DNA of 53,318 nucleotides from an uncultured Oscillospiraceae bacterium (GCA_947630755.1 CANRIU010000011.1:1-53318); one strand, 5' to 3'; shown: positions 25,999 to 35,934, numbered from the stretch's first letter. Notes: generated by a model from the letters alone, not told the origin. A program made the numbers and translations.

Positions 25999-26739
25999 TT
26001 AGTAGTAAAGTCCGCCGTTATTCTCGTTATAATACACCTTTTGGCCCGTGCCCCTCTCCGGGTGGTCGCGGAGGAAATTGTCCAGAAGGTTGAATTTGTT
26101 GTCCCAGTTCCCGGCCTTCCCAAAGTCCACTCTGTATCCGTAATACTCAAAGGTTATCGCGGACAGGTTCGACACGTCAAGGCTCGTTGTGAGCTCCAGC
26201 TTGCCGTTGTCCCGGAGGGCGGTGAGAGTCTCGGTTATGGCGGTGAGGCGCACGGTCTCGGCGGAGCCCAGGGTAAGCGCCTTGCCAACCTCCGGCTTTT
26301 CGGGAGTCGCGCCGCTTATGACCACGAGGCCCTCCGGCGCGGAGGAGACCTTCTCCAGTATCCTCCCGGTCAAATCAATGACCCAGTAGCTCCCGTCATA
26401 GGGTATGTAGGCCGCCGGGACGCTCTCGGTGACGCGGATGACCACGGAACCCGGAAGCCGCCGCTCCACCTTTACGGAGTCTATGTATGGCAGCTGGGAT
26501 TTGATGGCGACCTCCGCCTTCCCGGAGGAGAGGAAGAAGATGCTGTTGTCCTCCTCTATCCCGGAGGCGAGAAGTATCTCCCTCTCAGAATACCTGGCGG
26601 CCCCCTCCACGGTGATGTCCGATATTTTGAAAAACAGCGCCATTGCCGTTATCAATATTATTACGGTGAACGCCACAGCAAGGGTGACGTACAGCGCCGC
26701 GCCTCGTCCCGCGGCCCATCTTCCCTTTGGGTTAGCCAT
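25999..26739 (-). CDS. ftsQ: Cell division protein FtsQ/DivIB
   Basis: Bitopic division protein of 246 residues. One membrane helix (about 15-37) is followed by a POTRA domain starting FKISDITVEGAARYSEREIL (about 37-105), then the beta domain with SVPAAYIPYDGSYWVID and the C-terminal segment VDFGKAGNWDNKFNLLDNFL. It links FtsL and FtsB-type proteins to the division complex. It is 14 bases after murA and is the last gene of the dcw run before the ftsZ promoter. Confidence 0.92.
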   Translation of the reverse strand: MANPKGRWAAGRGAALYVTLAVAFTVIILITAMALFFKISDITVEGAARYSEREILLASGIEEDNSIFFLSSGKAEVAIKSQLPYIDSVKVERRLPGSVVIRVTESVPAAYIPYDGSYWVIDLTGRILEKVSSAPEGLVVISGATPEKPEVGKALTLGSAETVRLTAITETLTALRDNGKLELTTSLDVSNLSAITFEYYGYRVDFGKAGNWDNKFNLLDNFLRDHPERGTGQKVYYNENNGGLYY

Positions 26740-26753
26740 GTCTCTTTATCCTT

Positions 26754-28007
26754 TCAATCTATTCTCTCGGCCTGCGCCCCGACGGAGCGGAGCGCTTCCG
26801 CAATATTCTCATATCCTCTGTCTATGTGGTGTACTCCTGTAATTATGCTCTCTCCCCGGGCCGACAGCGCCGCGACTATCAGCGCCGCCCCGCCCCGCAG
26901 GTCCGGCGCGGCGGTCACGGCCCCGTGGAGCCTCACAGGCCCCTCGGTGATCGCGACTCTGCCGTCCACCTTTATCTCCGCGCCCATGCGCCGGAGTTCC
27001 GGCACATGGCGGAAGCGGTTTTCAAATATGGTCTCCACAAAAACGCTTATCCCCTGTGCACGCAGCGCCGATGCCATCAGCGGCGGCTGGGCGTCGGTGG
27101 GAAAGCCGGGATAGGGCCGGGTGGTCACCGTCCTTGGCGGGCGGAGAAGCTCCGGTGACCTGACAGAGAGCTCATTTCCCTGCCAGTCAAGCTCCACGCC
27201 CATCTGCCCGAACACCCGCAGCACTGCCTCCAGGTCGCGCTGGCAGGCGCCTTCAAGCGTGAGCTCCCCTCCCGCGGCGGTGACTGCGGCGACCCAGGTC
27301 GCCGCGGCTATCCTGTCCGGGATGATGGTGTGCTCCGCGCTGCCCAGGCTCCCGCCTCCCTCCACCGTCACGGTGGAGGTGCCGTCCCCGGCGACCCTGA
27401 CGCCGATGGACCTTAAGTATCCCCCGAGGTCAAGTATCTCCGGCTCCCGGGCGGCGTTGGTGATGAGGGTCACGCCCCTTGCGGCGCTGGCGGCGAGCAT
27501 GGCGTTCTCCGTCGCCCCAACGCTGGGAAAAGTCAAATCTATCCTCCCGCCCACAAGGGCCGGGGCTCTCAGGATTATGTTCCCGCCGCTCTCCTCGATG
27601 GAGGCGCCGAGACGCTCCATAGCCAGAAGGTGCAGGTCTATGGGCCTGGGGCCCAGCTCGCACCCGCCGGGCATGGACAGCTTCGCCTCGCCGCAGCGGG
27701 CAAGTATGGCTCCGAGGAAAATGACCGAGGAGCGCATCTCCCGCATGAGGCAGTCGGGAATGTCGCATCTTGTCATGGCGGAGGAGTCCACATATGCCGT
27801 GCCCCGGGAGTACTCCGCCCGGCATCCCAGGTGCCGCAAAATTCTAAGCGCCGCGTCCACGTCGGTGAGGTCGGGACAGTTTTTTATGACTGTCTCCCCT
27901 CCCGAGAGGATGGACGCCGCCATTATGGGAAGGACGCTGTTTTTCGCGCCCTGAACGTGTATTTTTCCGGAAAGGGCTCGCCCGCCCGTTATCCTCAAGC
28001 CGCTCAT
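26754..28007 (-). CDS. murA: UDP-N-acetylglucosamine 1-carboxyvinyltransferase (MurA)
   Basis: First committed enzyme of peptidoglycan synthesis, adding enolpyruvate from PEP to UDP-GlcNAc. From the ATG at 28007 it has 417 residues, and K22 and N23 (in GAKNSVLPIMAA) fall at the same numbers as in E. coli. That supports this start over an ATG six codons upstream, which would overlap the GGGGGG ribosome site. The catalytic cysteine is C116 in MPGGCELGPRPIDLHL, so fosfomycin sensitivity is expected from that residue. It occupies the place between murG and ftsQ where murB or murC is often found. Confidence 0.95.
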   Translation of the reverse strand: MSGLRITGGRALSGKIHVQGAKNSVLPIMAASILSGGETVIKNCPDLTDVDAALRILRHLGCRAEYSRGTAYVDSSAMTRCDIPDCLMREMRSSVIFLGAILARCGEAKLSMPGGCELGPRPIDLHLLAMERLGASIEESGGNIILRAPALVGGRIDLTFPSVGATENAMLAASAARGVTLITNAAREPEILDLGGYLRSIGVRVAGDGTSTVTVEGGGSLGSAEHTIIPDRIAAATWVAAVTAAGGELTLEGACQRDLEAVLRVFGQMGVELDWQGNELSVRSPELLRPPRTVTTRPYPGFPTDAQPPLMASALRAQGISVFVETIFENRFRHVPELRRMGAEIKVDGRVAITEGPVRLHGAVTAAPDLRGGAALIVAALSARGESIITGVHHIDRGYENIAEALRSVGAQAERID

Positions 28008-28065
28008 AGTACCCCCCGAAATCAATAGGTTTTCAGGTCATACTATGCGCGCCGCCCCGGCGGGG

Positions 28066-29202
28066 TTACTTGTCCGCTTTCTCCTTCAAAAGAGTGAGGA
28101 TGGTGTCAACTATCCTCTCTGAGGCGTCCCGGACGCCCATCTTCGCCGCGGCGGCCTCCATCGCCGAAAGTCGGTCCCTGTCTCTCAGCAGTGAAACCGC
28201 CTGATTATAAAGCTGCTCGCCCGTGCACACGTCCTCCGTGACGACTACCGCCGCCCCGGCGGCCTCCAGGTGCCTTGCGTTCTTCTCCTGATGGTTGTTC
28301 GTCACGTTTGGGCTTGGCACGAGTATGGACGCCCGCCCCTCGGCGGTGAGCTCCGCAATGGTGGACGCTCCGGCGCGGCAGATGATGAGGTCCGCCGCAG
28401 TCATTACCGTGCCCATGTTGTCGATGTAGCTCCTCAGGTCCTCCCACTGGGGAAGTCCGTAGACCCCCATGGCCCCAAGGCGCTCTATCATCCGCTGCTT
28501 TCCCGTCTCGCCGCTGCCCGTGGCGTGGAGGTGGTGCATCTCGCCGCTTCTGGCGTTGAGCCTTATGAAGTCCGCCATCTGCCCGTTCATCCCGTCGGCC
28601 CCAAGGCTCCCCCAGAAGGAGACCACGAGGGGCTTTGAGGTGATGCCAAGCTTGCGCTTTGCCTCCTCACGGGTCATCGTCTCGAAGTCCTCCCGCACGG
28701 GGGTCCCGGTGACAACAACTCTCTCCGGCTTTTTGTAGTGCTCGCTGACCTCCGGGAAGGCCACCATCATCCTGTCCGCAACGCCGGAGAGCATCCTTGT
28801 GGTGAGGCCCGGGACGGCGTTGGACTCGTGCATAAGCGTGGGTATTCTCCGCCTTGCGGCGGCCTTCAGCACGGGCCAGCAGACATACCCTCCCGTGCCG
28901 ATCACGCAGTCCGGGCGGAAGGAATCGATTATCTCCCGGCTCTCCCGGCCGGAGACGGAGAGGTTGCGTATGGTCTTCAGGTTATGCTTTATATCAGCGG
29001 GCTTCACGCCTCTGGCAAAGCCCGTGATGGTTATGTTCCTGAGCTCATAGCCCGCGGCGGGAACAAGGCGCTTCTCCAGGTCCCGGCCCGAGCCCACGAA
29101 AAGAAATTCGCTGTCGGGCATAAGCTCCCTCAGTCTGCCCGCGACCGCGAGGGCGGGGTTTATGTGGCCCGCTGTCCCTCCGCAAGTGAATAGAAATCTC
29201 AT
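28066..29202 (-). CDS. murG: Lipid II synthase MurG
   Basis: Membrane-associated GT28 enzyme that adds GlcNAc to lipid I, 378 residues. The N-terminal G loop is CGGTAGHINPALA. GTGGYVCWP and HESNAVPGLTTRML follow. The C-terminal donor site contains CRAGASTIAEL and PSPNVTNNHQEKNA; in the last, N replaces the usual A/T before the second N. The start overlaps ftsW by 4 bases. Downstream murA follows after 58 bases. Confidence 0.95.
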   Translation of the reverse strand: MRFLFTCGGTAGHINPALAVAGRLRELMPDSEFLFVGSGRDLEKRLVPAAGYELRNITITGFARGVKPADIKHNLKTIRNLSVSGRESREIIDSFRPDCVIGTGGYVCWPVLKAAARRRIPTLMHESNAVPGLTTRMLSGVADRMMVAFPEVSEHYKKPERVVVTGTPVREDFETMTREEAKRKLGITSKPLVVSFWGSLGADGMNGQMADFIRLNARSGEMHHLHATGSGETGKQRMIERLGAMGVYGLPQWEDLRSYIDNMGTVMTAADLIICRAGASTIAELTAEGRASILVPSPNVTNNHQEKNARHLEAAGAAVVVTEDVCTGEQLYNQAVSLLRDRDRLSAMEAAAAKMGVRDASERIVDTILTLLKEKADK

Positions 29203-30413
29203 TTTGCCCTCTCGTCCTCATTTTTTTGTTTTCGCAGTGGTATCTCTCTGGATATGGCAAGAACTATACCCATCTCAATAAGCTGTATCCAAAGCGCCGT
29301 GCCGCCGTAGCTGAAGAACGGCAGCGAGATGCCCGTGCAGGGTATCAGATTCGTGACCACGGCGACATTGAGGACGACCTGAATGGCGAGCTTGCTGGTG
29401 ATGCCCACCGCCACAAGCGCCGAAAAGCGATCTCTGGCGTGGACCGCCAGCCAGTAGCCCCGGATGACAAGCAGCGCGAAGAGCACGAGTATGAGCATCG
29501 CCCCTATAAAGCCCAGCTCCTCGCAGACTATGGGGAAGATGAAGTCGTTGTGCTCCTCGGGGAGGTACATATACTTCTGACGGCTCTGGCCCAGCCCCAG
29601 CCCCAGAAGTCCGCCGGAGCCTATGGCGTAGAGAGACTGGATTATCTGAAGTCCCGTGTCCCGGGGGTCGGACCAGGGGTCGAGCCAGGAGGTTATCCTG
29701 GCGCTGGCGTAGCCCATCTTCGTCACGACGAAATATCCCACCGTGCCCACGACCACAATGCCCACCACGAAGTACTGCCACCTTGTGCCGCCGGCGAACA
29801 TCATCACGGCGCCGATGGCTATGACGATGACCGAGGCGGAGATGTGTGGCTCCAACATCAAAAGTCCCACCGTCACGACAAGGATCAGGGCGAAGGGCAT
29901 GACGCCGTATTTGAATGTGCCCATAAGGTTCTTGTAACGGCAAATCATCGTGGAAAACTCAAGTATTATCGCGACCTTCGCAAGCTCCGAGGGCTGGAAG
30001 GTGGTTATCCCCAAATCGAACCAGCGGTTCGCGCCCACGGTGCTCCGGCCCACGCCGAAGGGCACCACCAGCGCCAGCATCACAAGGCTCACGATAAGCG
30101 CCATGCGGGAGATCCGGCGGTAGAAGCTCATGGGGAATCTGGATGCCACCAGCATGAGCGCGACCCCGGAGACGGCGAAGAAAAGCTGCTTTACAAAGTA
30201 CCCTGTGGCGTCGTCCTCCTTGTAGTAGGCCCGGGCGAAGCTTGCGGAGAGGACCATCACCACGCCGATGGTGAGAAGGAGCATGGTGAGAAGGAAGAAG
30301 GGCAGGTCTATCGGCCCGCGCTCAATATGGCGGCTCTCCTCCGTCCGGTCGCGGAGCTTCTGGGGCTCGTAGACCTCGGTCCGGTTCGCGGAGCCGGAAT
30401 CAGCGTATTGCAT
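29199..30413 (-). CDS. ftsW: Septal peptidoglycan polymerase FtsW
   Basis: SEDS-family glycosyltransferase that polymerises lipid II at the septum, 404 residues with about ten helices after a hydrophilic 37-residue head. Diagnostic segments are FQPSELAKVAIILE, the catalytic loop SWLDPWSDPRDTGLQ near 242-255, and GISLPFFSYGGTALW. A GGGAGGAGG ribosome site lies upstream. Its partner PBP is encoded at 32963-35290. murD is usually next to it but is missing here. Confidence 0.93.
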   Translation of the reverse strand: MQYADSGSANRTEVYEPQKLRDRTEESRHIERGPIDLPFFLLTMLLLTIGVVMVLSASFARAYYKEDDATGYFVKQLFFAVSGVALMLVASRFPMSFYRRISRMALIVSLVMLALVVPFGVGRSTVGANRWFDLGITTFQPSELAKVAIILEFSTMICRYKNLMGTFKYGVMPFALILVVTVGLLMLEPHISASVIVIAIGAVMMFAGGTRWQYFVVGIVVVGTVGYFVVTKMGYASARITSWLDPWSDPRDTGLQIIQSLYAIGSGGLLGLGLGQSRQKYMYLPEEHNDFIFPIVCEELGFIGAMLILVLFALLVIRGYWLAVHARDRFSALVAVGITSKLAIQVVLNVAVVTNLIPCTGISLPFFSYGGTALWIQLIEMGIVLAISREIPLRKQKNEDERAK

Positions 30414-30446
30414 ATGTCCTCCTCCCTGGAAAAAACCAGATGACCG

Positions 30447-31451
30447 TCAGCCCAAAAGGCTGGGTCCGAAGCGGTGTCTCACCGCGAAAAATGTGAGTAC
30501 AGCCAGCGCCGTGCTGACGGCGGTGAAAACGGCGAATATCCGCCGCTCGCCCCAGCCGCACAGCTCCAGATGGTGGTGGAAGGGCGCCATTTTGAAAAAG
30601 CGCTTTCCGTGGGTGAGCTTGAAGTACACCACCTGAATGATGTCCGAGAGCGTCTCGATTATATAAATTGCCCCTAAAGGCACCAGCACCAGCGGCATAT
30701 CCAGCGCGAAGGCCGTGGCGCACACCGCGCCCCCGAGAAACAGCGACCCCGTGTCGCCCATGAATATCTTCGCGGGGTAGAAGTTGAAGATGAGAAAGCC
30801 GATAAGCCCCCCCGCCATCGCGGCCCCGAAGAGCCCCACGGAGGAGTATCCCCAGGCCGCGGCGATGAGGGCGTAGCACAGCGCCACAGGCGCCGACACC
30901 CCCGCCGCCAGTCCGTCTATGCCGTCGGTGATGTTCACGGCGTTGACGCAGCCCACGATAATGAATATCGCCAGAGCTACATAGACCGGGTAGGGAATGT
31001 GTATCGTAACATCAAAAAAAGGAACGTAGAGGTCGGAGCTTAAGTGCCCCTCCAGCTTTAAAAGCATCACCAGCACCGCCGCGGCGGCGATCTGGAGGGC
31101 AAGCTTCTGGATCGCCGTGAGGCCAAGGTTGCGCTTTTTCTTTACCTTCTCGTAGTCGTCAAGAAATCCTATGAGCCCGAAAAGCGCGGAGAAAACAAGG
31201 ATTATTATGTGCCTCCAGTCCCCGGCGGCGATCTCCTCGATGCCGCCTATGACGCACATAAACGCTATCCCCGCGATAAACATGAGCCCGCCCATGGTGG
31301 GGGTGCCCTGCTTGCCCCTGTGCCAGGTCGGACCGTCCTCCCGGATGGTCTGTCCGGCCTTCATCCGGCGTAGCGCCGGGATAAGGGCCATTCCCGTAAT
31401 TATCGTCACAAGGAAGGAGCCGACAAAGGCCCACACCAGGTCTAAAATCAT
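30447..31451 (-). CDS. mraY: Phospho-MurNAc-pentapeptide transferase (MraY)
   Basis: Integral membrane enzyme that makes lipid I, 334 residues with about ten helices. It has D98 and D99 in GFLDDYEKVKKKRN, NAVNITDGIDGLA, the metal ligand region FMGDTGSLFLGG, and PFHHHLE near the C-terminus. It lies five bases after murE with no murF between them. Confidence 0.96.
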   Translation of the reverse strand: MILDLVWAFVGSFLVTIITGMALIPALRRMKAGQTIREDGPTWHRGKQGTPTMGGLMFIAGIAFMCVIGGIEEIAAGDWRHIIILVFSALFGLIGFLDDYEKVKKKRNLGLTAIQKLALQIAAAAVLVMLLKLEGHLSSDLYVPFFDVTIHIPYPVYVALAIFIIVGCVNAVNITDGIDGLAAGVSAPVALCYALIAAAWGYSSVGLFGAAMAGGLIGFLIFNFYPAKIFMGDTGSLFLGGAVCATAFALDMPLVLVPLGAIYIIETLSDIIQVVYFKLTHGKRFFKMAPFHHHLELCGWGERRIFAVFTAVSTALAVLTFFAVRHRFGPSLLG

Positions 31452-31455
31452 TTGT

Positions 31456-32916
31456 TTACCTCATTTCAGCTTTTGCTTTGAGAGCCTCGGCAACTACCTC
31501 GCGCTCGTCGAAATGGCGCTTCTCCCGCCCGATTATCTGGTACGTCTCGTGTCCCTTCCCGGCGAGGACCACCACGTCCCCCTCCCCGGCAATATCCAGC
31601 GCCCGGGCTATGGCCTCCCGGCGGTCGGGTATCACCTCGTAGGGTGTGTCCATGTCGGAGCTCTCGACTCCCCGGAGGATGTCCCGGATTATGTCCCCGG
31701 GCCGCTCCGTGCGGGGGTTGTCGGAGGTCACGATAACGTAGTCAGACCGCTCCATGGCTATGCGCCCCATGATGGGCCTTTTCGCGCTGTCCCTGTCTCC
31801 GCCGCAGCCGAAGAGGACTATCGTGCGGTTCTGGGCAAATTCGCTCACCGTGTCAAGGATGTTCTCCAGCGCGTCGGGCGTGTGTGCGTAGTCTATGAGC
31901 ACGGTGTAGGGCGTGCCCGTTGGCACCACCTCCGCCCTGCCCTTCACTCCCACGCATTTATCCAATGCGGCGCGGACATCCTCCAGCGCTATCCCGGCGC
32001 ACAGGGCGCCGGAGGCGGCGGAGAGGGCGTTATATACGCTGAACATTCCGGGGATCCCAAGGCGCATCTTCTCGAGCTTTCCCGTCATAAGGGCGCAGAA
32101 GCTGACGGAGTCCAGGTGGAGCTTTATGCTCCTCGCCGTGAGGTCCGCCTCGTTGTACCTTGCGGAGTATGTGAAAAGCCTTCCGGTCACGCGCTTCAGC
32201 ATGACCTTCGACCAGGGGTCGTCAATGTTTATTATCGATGTGCGGCACATGGAGAAGAGCCGCGCCTTTGCCTCGGCGTAGTCCTCCATGGTCCTGTGGA
32301 AGTCCAGGTGGTCCTCGGTGAGGTTCGTGAATATCCCCTGCTCGAACTCTATACCGTACACCCGGTCGAGGTAGAGCGCGTGGGAGGAGACCTCCATCAC
32401 CACATAGTCGCACTCCGCGTCCGCCATACGCCGCAAAAGCTCATGGAGCTCAAGGCAGTCCGGCGTCGTCCGGTCAGTTTCGAACTCCTCGCTTCCTATC
32501 ATGTTCCTGTTCGTGCCAATGAGACCTACCTTGTACCCCCCGGCGGTCTCAAGTATCTGCTTTATGAGGTTCGTGGTGGTGGTTTTGCCGTTGGTCCCGG
32601 TGACGCCTATCATCTTCATCTCCCGGGCGGGATTTCCGTAGAAATTCCCCGCCGCCACGGCCATCGCCCGGCGGGAGTCCTCGGTGAGGACGCAGGGCAC
32701 GCCCTCGACGCTCTCCTCGGCGATAACCACCGCCGCCCCGGCGCTGACAGCGGCGGGAATAAAGCGGTGCCCGTCGCTCTCAAAGCCCCGGACCGCGATA
32801 AAAACGCACCCCGGCGTGACCTTCCGTGAGTCCGTGCAGACCCCCGTGACCTCCATCTCCGGGTCCGCGGTGAGCTCCACGACGTCCATATTCTCCAAAA
32901 GGCTGCGAAGCCTCAT
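31456..32916 (-). CDS. murE: UDP-MurNAc-tripeptide ligase (MurE), meso-DAP type
   Basis: Cytoplasmic ligase adding the third residue of the stem peptide, 486 residues. The ATP site is GVTGTNGKTTTT, the carbamylated lysine region is near TEDHLDFH and KARLF, and the substrate-selecting motif is DNPR in VTSDNPRTERPGD, which marks addition of meso-diaminopimelate rather than lysine. It follows the PBP by 46 bases. Neither murF nor murD appears in the cluster. Confidence 0.95.
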   Translation of the reverse strand: MRLRSLLENMDVVELTADPEMEVTGVCTDSRKVTPGCVFIAVRGFESDGHRFIPAAVSAGAAVVIAEESVEGVPCVLTEDSRRAMAVAAGNFYGNPAREMKMIGVTGTNGKTTTTNLIKQILETAGGYKVGLIGTNRNMIGSEEFETDRTTPDCLELHELLRRMADAECDYVVMEVSSHALYLDRVYGIEFEQGIFTNLTEDHLDFHRTMEDYAEAKARLFSMCRTSIINIDDPWSKVMLKRVTGRLFTYSARYNEADLTARSIKLHLDSVSFCALMTGKLEKMRLGIPGMFSVYNALSAASGALCAGIALEDVRAALDKCVGVKGRAEVVPTGTPYTVLIDYAHTPDALENILDTVSEFAQNRTIVLFGCGGDRDSAKRPIMGRIAMERSDYVIVTSDNPRTERPGDIIRDILRGVESSDMDTPYEVIPDRREAIARALDIAGEGDVVVLAGKGHETYQIIGREKRHFDEREVVAEALKAKAEMR

Positions 32917-32962
32917 GCGATCCGCCCCCCAAAGCTTCTCCCCAAGTTATTCCGGGATAAAA

Positions 32963-35290
32963 TCAGTATCTTCCAAGGTTGGAGCTGTCCACCAGCGTCA
33001 CGCTTATGACCGCCCCGTAGGGCACCGTCTCCCCCGCCTCGATGGCCTGGGCGGCGACCTTGACGTTGGCTATCGCCGGGGACGCGCCGGAGGTATCCAG
33101 GAACAGTCCCACGTTCTGAAGGGCGTTTCGCGCCTGTGCCACGGTCATACCGTAGAGGTTAGGCACCACCACGTCCTCCTCGGGGCTCGCCTCGCCAAGG
33201 TAGATTATCATCTGGCTCCCGGCGGCTATCTGCGCCCCCGCGTTGGGGAGCTGCCCGGTGATCTGGGTGCCCTCGCCCACCTCCCGGAGCTTAAGGCCCA
33301 TCTCGTTGGCCCTTGTGCGGGCGGTGATGAGGTCCATGTTTGTAAATCTCGGCACGGTCACGTCGAGGAGCGCCTCCTCCTCGGCGGTATAAGTGGCCTG
33401 AACGCCAAGATATGGGAGGATCTCGCTCATTATCATGCCCACATAGGGCGCGGCCATCTGTCCGCCGCCTATGTATATGCCGGAGTCCTTGCTGGGGTTG
33501 TCGAGCACCAGCAGCACCGCGACCTCCGGGTCGTCGCAGGGCGCGACGCCGCAGAAGGACACCATGTACTCCCTGACGCCGGTCTGCTTCTCAAGGGCCG
33601 TCTTTGTGGTGGTCCCCGTCTTGCCTCCCACCCGGTAGCCCGGGACGTAGGCGTTGGAGCCGGTGCCTCCCTCGTCGGCGACGACCGACTCAAGGATGTC
33701 CGCCACAAGGGCGCTCGTCTCCTCGCTTATCACCTGGCGGACAACGGTGGGCTCCTTTGAGTATATGACCTCGCCGTCCTGGTTTCGCATCTCCCTGACG
33801 ATGTAGGGCTCCATCAGGTACCCGCCGTTTACCGCGGCGGAGACAGCCGTTATCATCTGAATGGGCGTGACGTTGAAGGTCTGCCCGAAGGACGCGGAGG
33901 CCAGAGAGGATTTGTTCCATGAGGTAAACTCCGACTTGGGCCACCACTGGCTGCGGGCCTCGCCGGAGAGGTCGATCCCGGTCTTGTTGAGTATACCGAA
34001 GGCGTCCACATAGTTGTAGTATGTCTCCGCCCCTATCTTAAGTCCGATGTTCGCGAAGGCCACGTTGCAGGAGTGCATCGCCGCCTCCCGCAGGGTCTGG
34101 TCGCCGTGGCCTATGCGCTTCCAGCAGTTGAGGTCCGTGTCGCGCCCGGGGATGGTGCCCGCGGGGATCCTGGCGTTGCAGGGGAAGTTGTCGTTCTCGT
34201 GGACAACGCCCTCCTCAAGGCCGATAGCCATGGTGATTATCTTGAACACCGACCCCGGCTCATATGTGTCGGAGATAGCCATATTTCGCCACTGGGCCAG
34301 TCTCGCCGCTCTCTGGGCCTCCGAGCGCTCCTCCGGCGTCTCCAGAAGGTCTATCTCCGCCTGAGTTTCCTCCGGCAGCGCCCAGGGGTCGTTTAAGTCG
34401 TAGGAGTTTGCGTTGGCGAGGGCCAGTATCTCCCCGGTCTTTACGTTCATCACAATGACGCAGCCGCCGTTGAGGATGTAGTTTGCGTCCATGGCCTGTG
34501 CCAGATACTTCTCCGCCACCCCCTGTATGGTCGCGTCCAGCGTCAGGGTTATGTCGTTGCCGTCGATGGCGTCGTTGTAGTTCTGGTAGTTCTCAAACAG
34601 CATCTCCGTGCCGTTTTGGGCAACAAGCCGCACCACCGAGCCGTTGGTGCCCTCCAGCTTGTCGTCATAAAGCGCCTCCAGCCCCTCGAGGCCGAAGTTC
34701 TCCGTCCCCACAAAGCCTATGACGTGGCAGGCCAGCGCCCCCATGGGGTAGTAGCGCTTTGAGTCCTCCTCTATGTGCACCCCGGCCAGGGTGTACTCGT
34801 TTATGAACGCCCGGACCTCGTCCGCAAGCTCCGCCTCTATCTTCGTGGCTACGGTCTTGTACCAGGACTTCGTGTCCTTCATGTCCTCCAGAAGCTTATC
34901 ATAGTCCGCCCCGAGGATGCGGTTGAGCTCCCGGGCTATGAGCTCCGGGTCGTCGCCGTAGTGCTTCTCGTTGGCCTTATACTCCTTTGTGGAGTATAGC
35001 TCTATCTCATAGGGGGAGATGAATACCGTGTATGCCGTGGCGGACTTTGCCAGCACAACGTGGTTCGTGTCGTATATCGTCCCTCTGGAGGCGTTGACAG
35101 CCACGGACCGTGTCTGCTGGTTCACCGCCCGCTCCTCATAGAAGTCGTGGTCCCGGATCATAAGGTTATATAACCGTACCGCCAGAACCGAAAACGCAAC
35201 TACGCCGCACACCAGCGCAAGAATGAGTGTGCGGCCAAGTATCATGCGATTGGGCCTTTGCCCCTCTCTTTTCCCTGTGGATCTCGCCAT
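32963..35290 (-). CDS. Class B penicillin-binding protein with PASTA domains (FtsI/SpoVD)
   Basis: Septal D,D-transpeptidase of 775 residues. It has a short cytoplasmic head, a membrane helix (about 19-43), a pedestal domain (60-240) and a transpeptidase domain. The active site is S347 in EPGSVFK with K350, SCN at 407-409 and KTG at 557-559. Two PASTA repeats (about 640-698 and 706-768) end the protein, as in SpoVD and Pbp2x. Whether it serves vegetative division, spore cortex formation or both cannot be told from sequence. It follows the FtsL-like gene by 65 bases and has an AAGGGGA ribosome site. Confidence 0.93.
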   Translation of the reverse strand: MARSTGKREGQRPNRMILGRTLILALVCGVVAFSVLAVRLYNLMIRDHDFYEERAVNQQTRSVAVNASRGTIYDTNHVVLAKSATAYTVFISPYEIELYSTKEYKANEKHYGDDPELIARELNRILGADYDKLLEDMKDTKSWYKTVATKIEAELADEVRAFINEYTLAGVHIEEDSKRYYPMGALACHVIGFVGTENFGLEGLEALYDDKLEGTNGSVVRLVAQNGTEMLFENYQNYNDAIDGNDITLTLDATIQGVAEKYLAQAMDANYILNGGCVIVMNVKTGEILALANANSYDLNDPWALPEETQAEIDLLETPEERSEAQRAARLAQWRNMAISDTYEPGSVFKIITMAIGLEEGVVHENDNFPCNARIPAGTIPGRDTDLNCWKRIGHGDQTLREAAMHSCNVAFANIGLKIGAETYYNYVDAFGILNKTGIDLSGEARSQWWPKSEFTSWNKSSLASASFGQTFNVTPIQMITAVSAAVNGGYLMEPYIVREMRNQDGEVIYSKEPTVVRQVISEETSALVADILESVVADEGGTGSNAYVPGYRVGGKTGTTTKTALEKQTGVREYMVSFCGVAPCDDPEVAVLLVLDNPSKDSGIYIGGGQMAAPYVGMIMSEILPYLGVQATYTAEEEALLDVTVPRFTNMDLITARTRANEMGLKLREVGEGTQITGQLPNAGAQIAAGSQMIIYLGEASPEEDVVVPNLYGMTVAQARNALQNVGLFLDTSGASPAIANVKVAAQAIEAGETVPYGAVISVTLVDSSNLGRY

Positions 35291-35355
35291 TTTTATCCCC
35301 TTGACTTAACTCTCCTCAGCCTCTTGCCCGCCTTACCTTCCAAGTTTATGGGCTG

Positions 35356-35934
35356 TCATCGGAAATATTCCGGTATCTCCTTCAGGAACCCAACCACCTG
35401 TGCAAAAAATCCCGCCGTCTCGTCCTCAGCCAGTATCTCCGCCCTGTCAGACATATATACGCTGTAATACACGTTTCCGCCGTCCTCGGGCCTTGTCATG
35501 CCAAGTATATTCACGGCGTAGGCCTCGATCTGGGCCATGTCAAAGGTCTCCTCGTACTTTATCCTCAGCGCCTCGTTTTTGTCCTCAAGGGCGGAAATGG
35601 AGGAGCGCACCTGGGAGATCTCCCCGGAGATCGCCGCCAGCTCCACAAATCCCATGAGCACCGAGATCATCAGCACCGCCGCGGCCAGCGCCCCGATGAT
35701 GCCAAGGACAGGTATTCCGAACACCTGTGTCTTCGCCTTTTCCTTTGCCCGGGCCTGCTCCCGCTCCAGGAGCCTCTCCCGGATGCGCTCCCGCTGGAGC
35801 TCCTCCGGCGTGGGAAGGGGCGCGTACTCCTCCTCGGGCATGGGCAGAGCCGTCGCGACCCTGTCAAGGTCATAGGCCTCGGAGCCGTAAACTGCCCGTC
35901 CGGCATATTCAACTCTCGCCGCTGCTGCTGCCAT
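35356..35934 (-). CDS. ftsL: FtsL-like division protein
   Basis: Bitopic protein of 192 residues in the ftsL position between rsmH and the PBP. A long charged cytoplasmic head (1-70, rich in E and R) precedes one helix (about 71-96), a coiled coil (about 98-128) and the terminal segment AQIEAYAVNILGMTRPEDGG, where IE..A...LGM..P is typical of FtsL/FtsB-type septum proteins. The 70-residue head is longer than in most FtsL proteins. Assignment rests on topology and synteny since the family is weakly conserved. Confidence 0.8.
   Translation of the reverse strand: MAAAAARVEYAGRAVYGSEAYDLDRVATALPMPEEEYAPLPTPEELQRERIRERLLEREQARAKEKAKTQVFGIPVLGIIGALAAAVLMISVLMGFVELAAISGEISQVRSSISALEDKNEALRIKYEETFDMAQIEAYAVNILGMTRPEDGGNVYYSVYMSDRAEILAEDETAGFFAQVVGFLKEIPEYFR

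Noticed and set aside
29226-30443. 405-codon open frame opposite ftsW
   Set aside because: Rich in H, D and E in the way expected from the complement of a hydrophobic membrane protein; not coding.
31171-32829. 552-codon open frame opposite mraY and murE
   Set aside because: It spans two real genes on the other strand and has no recognisable domain.
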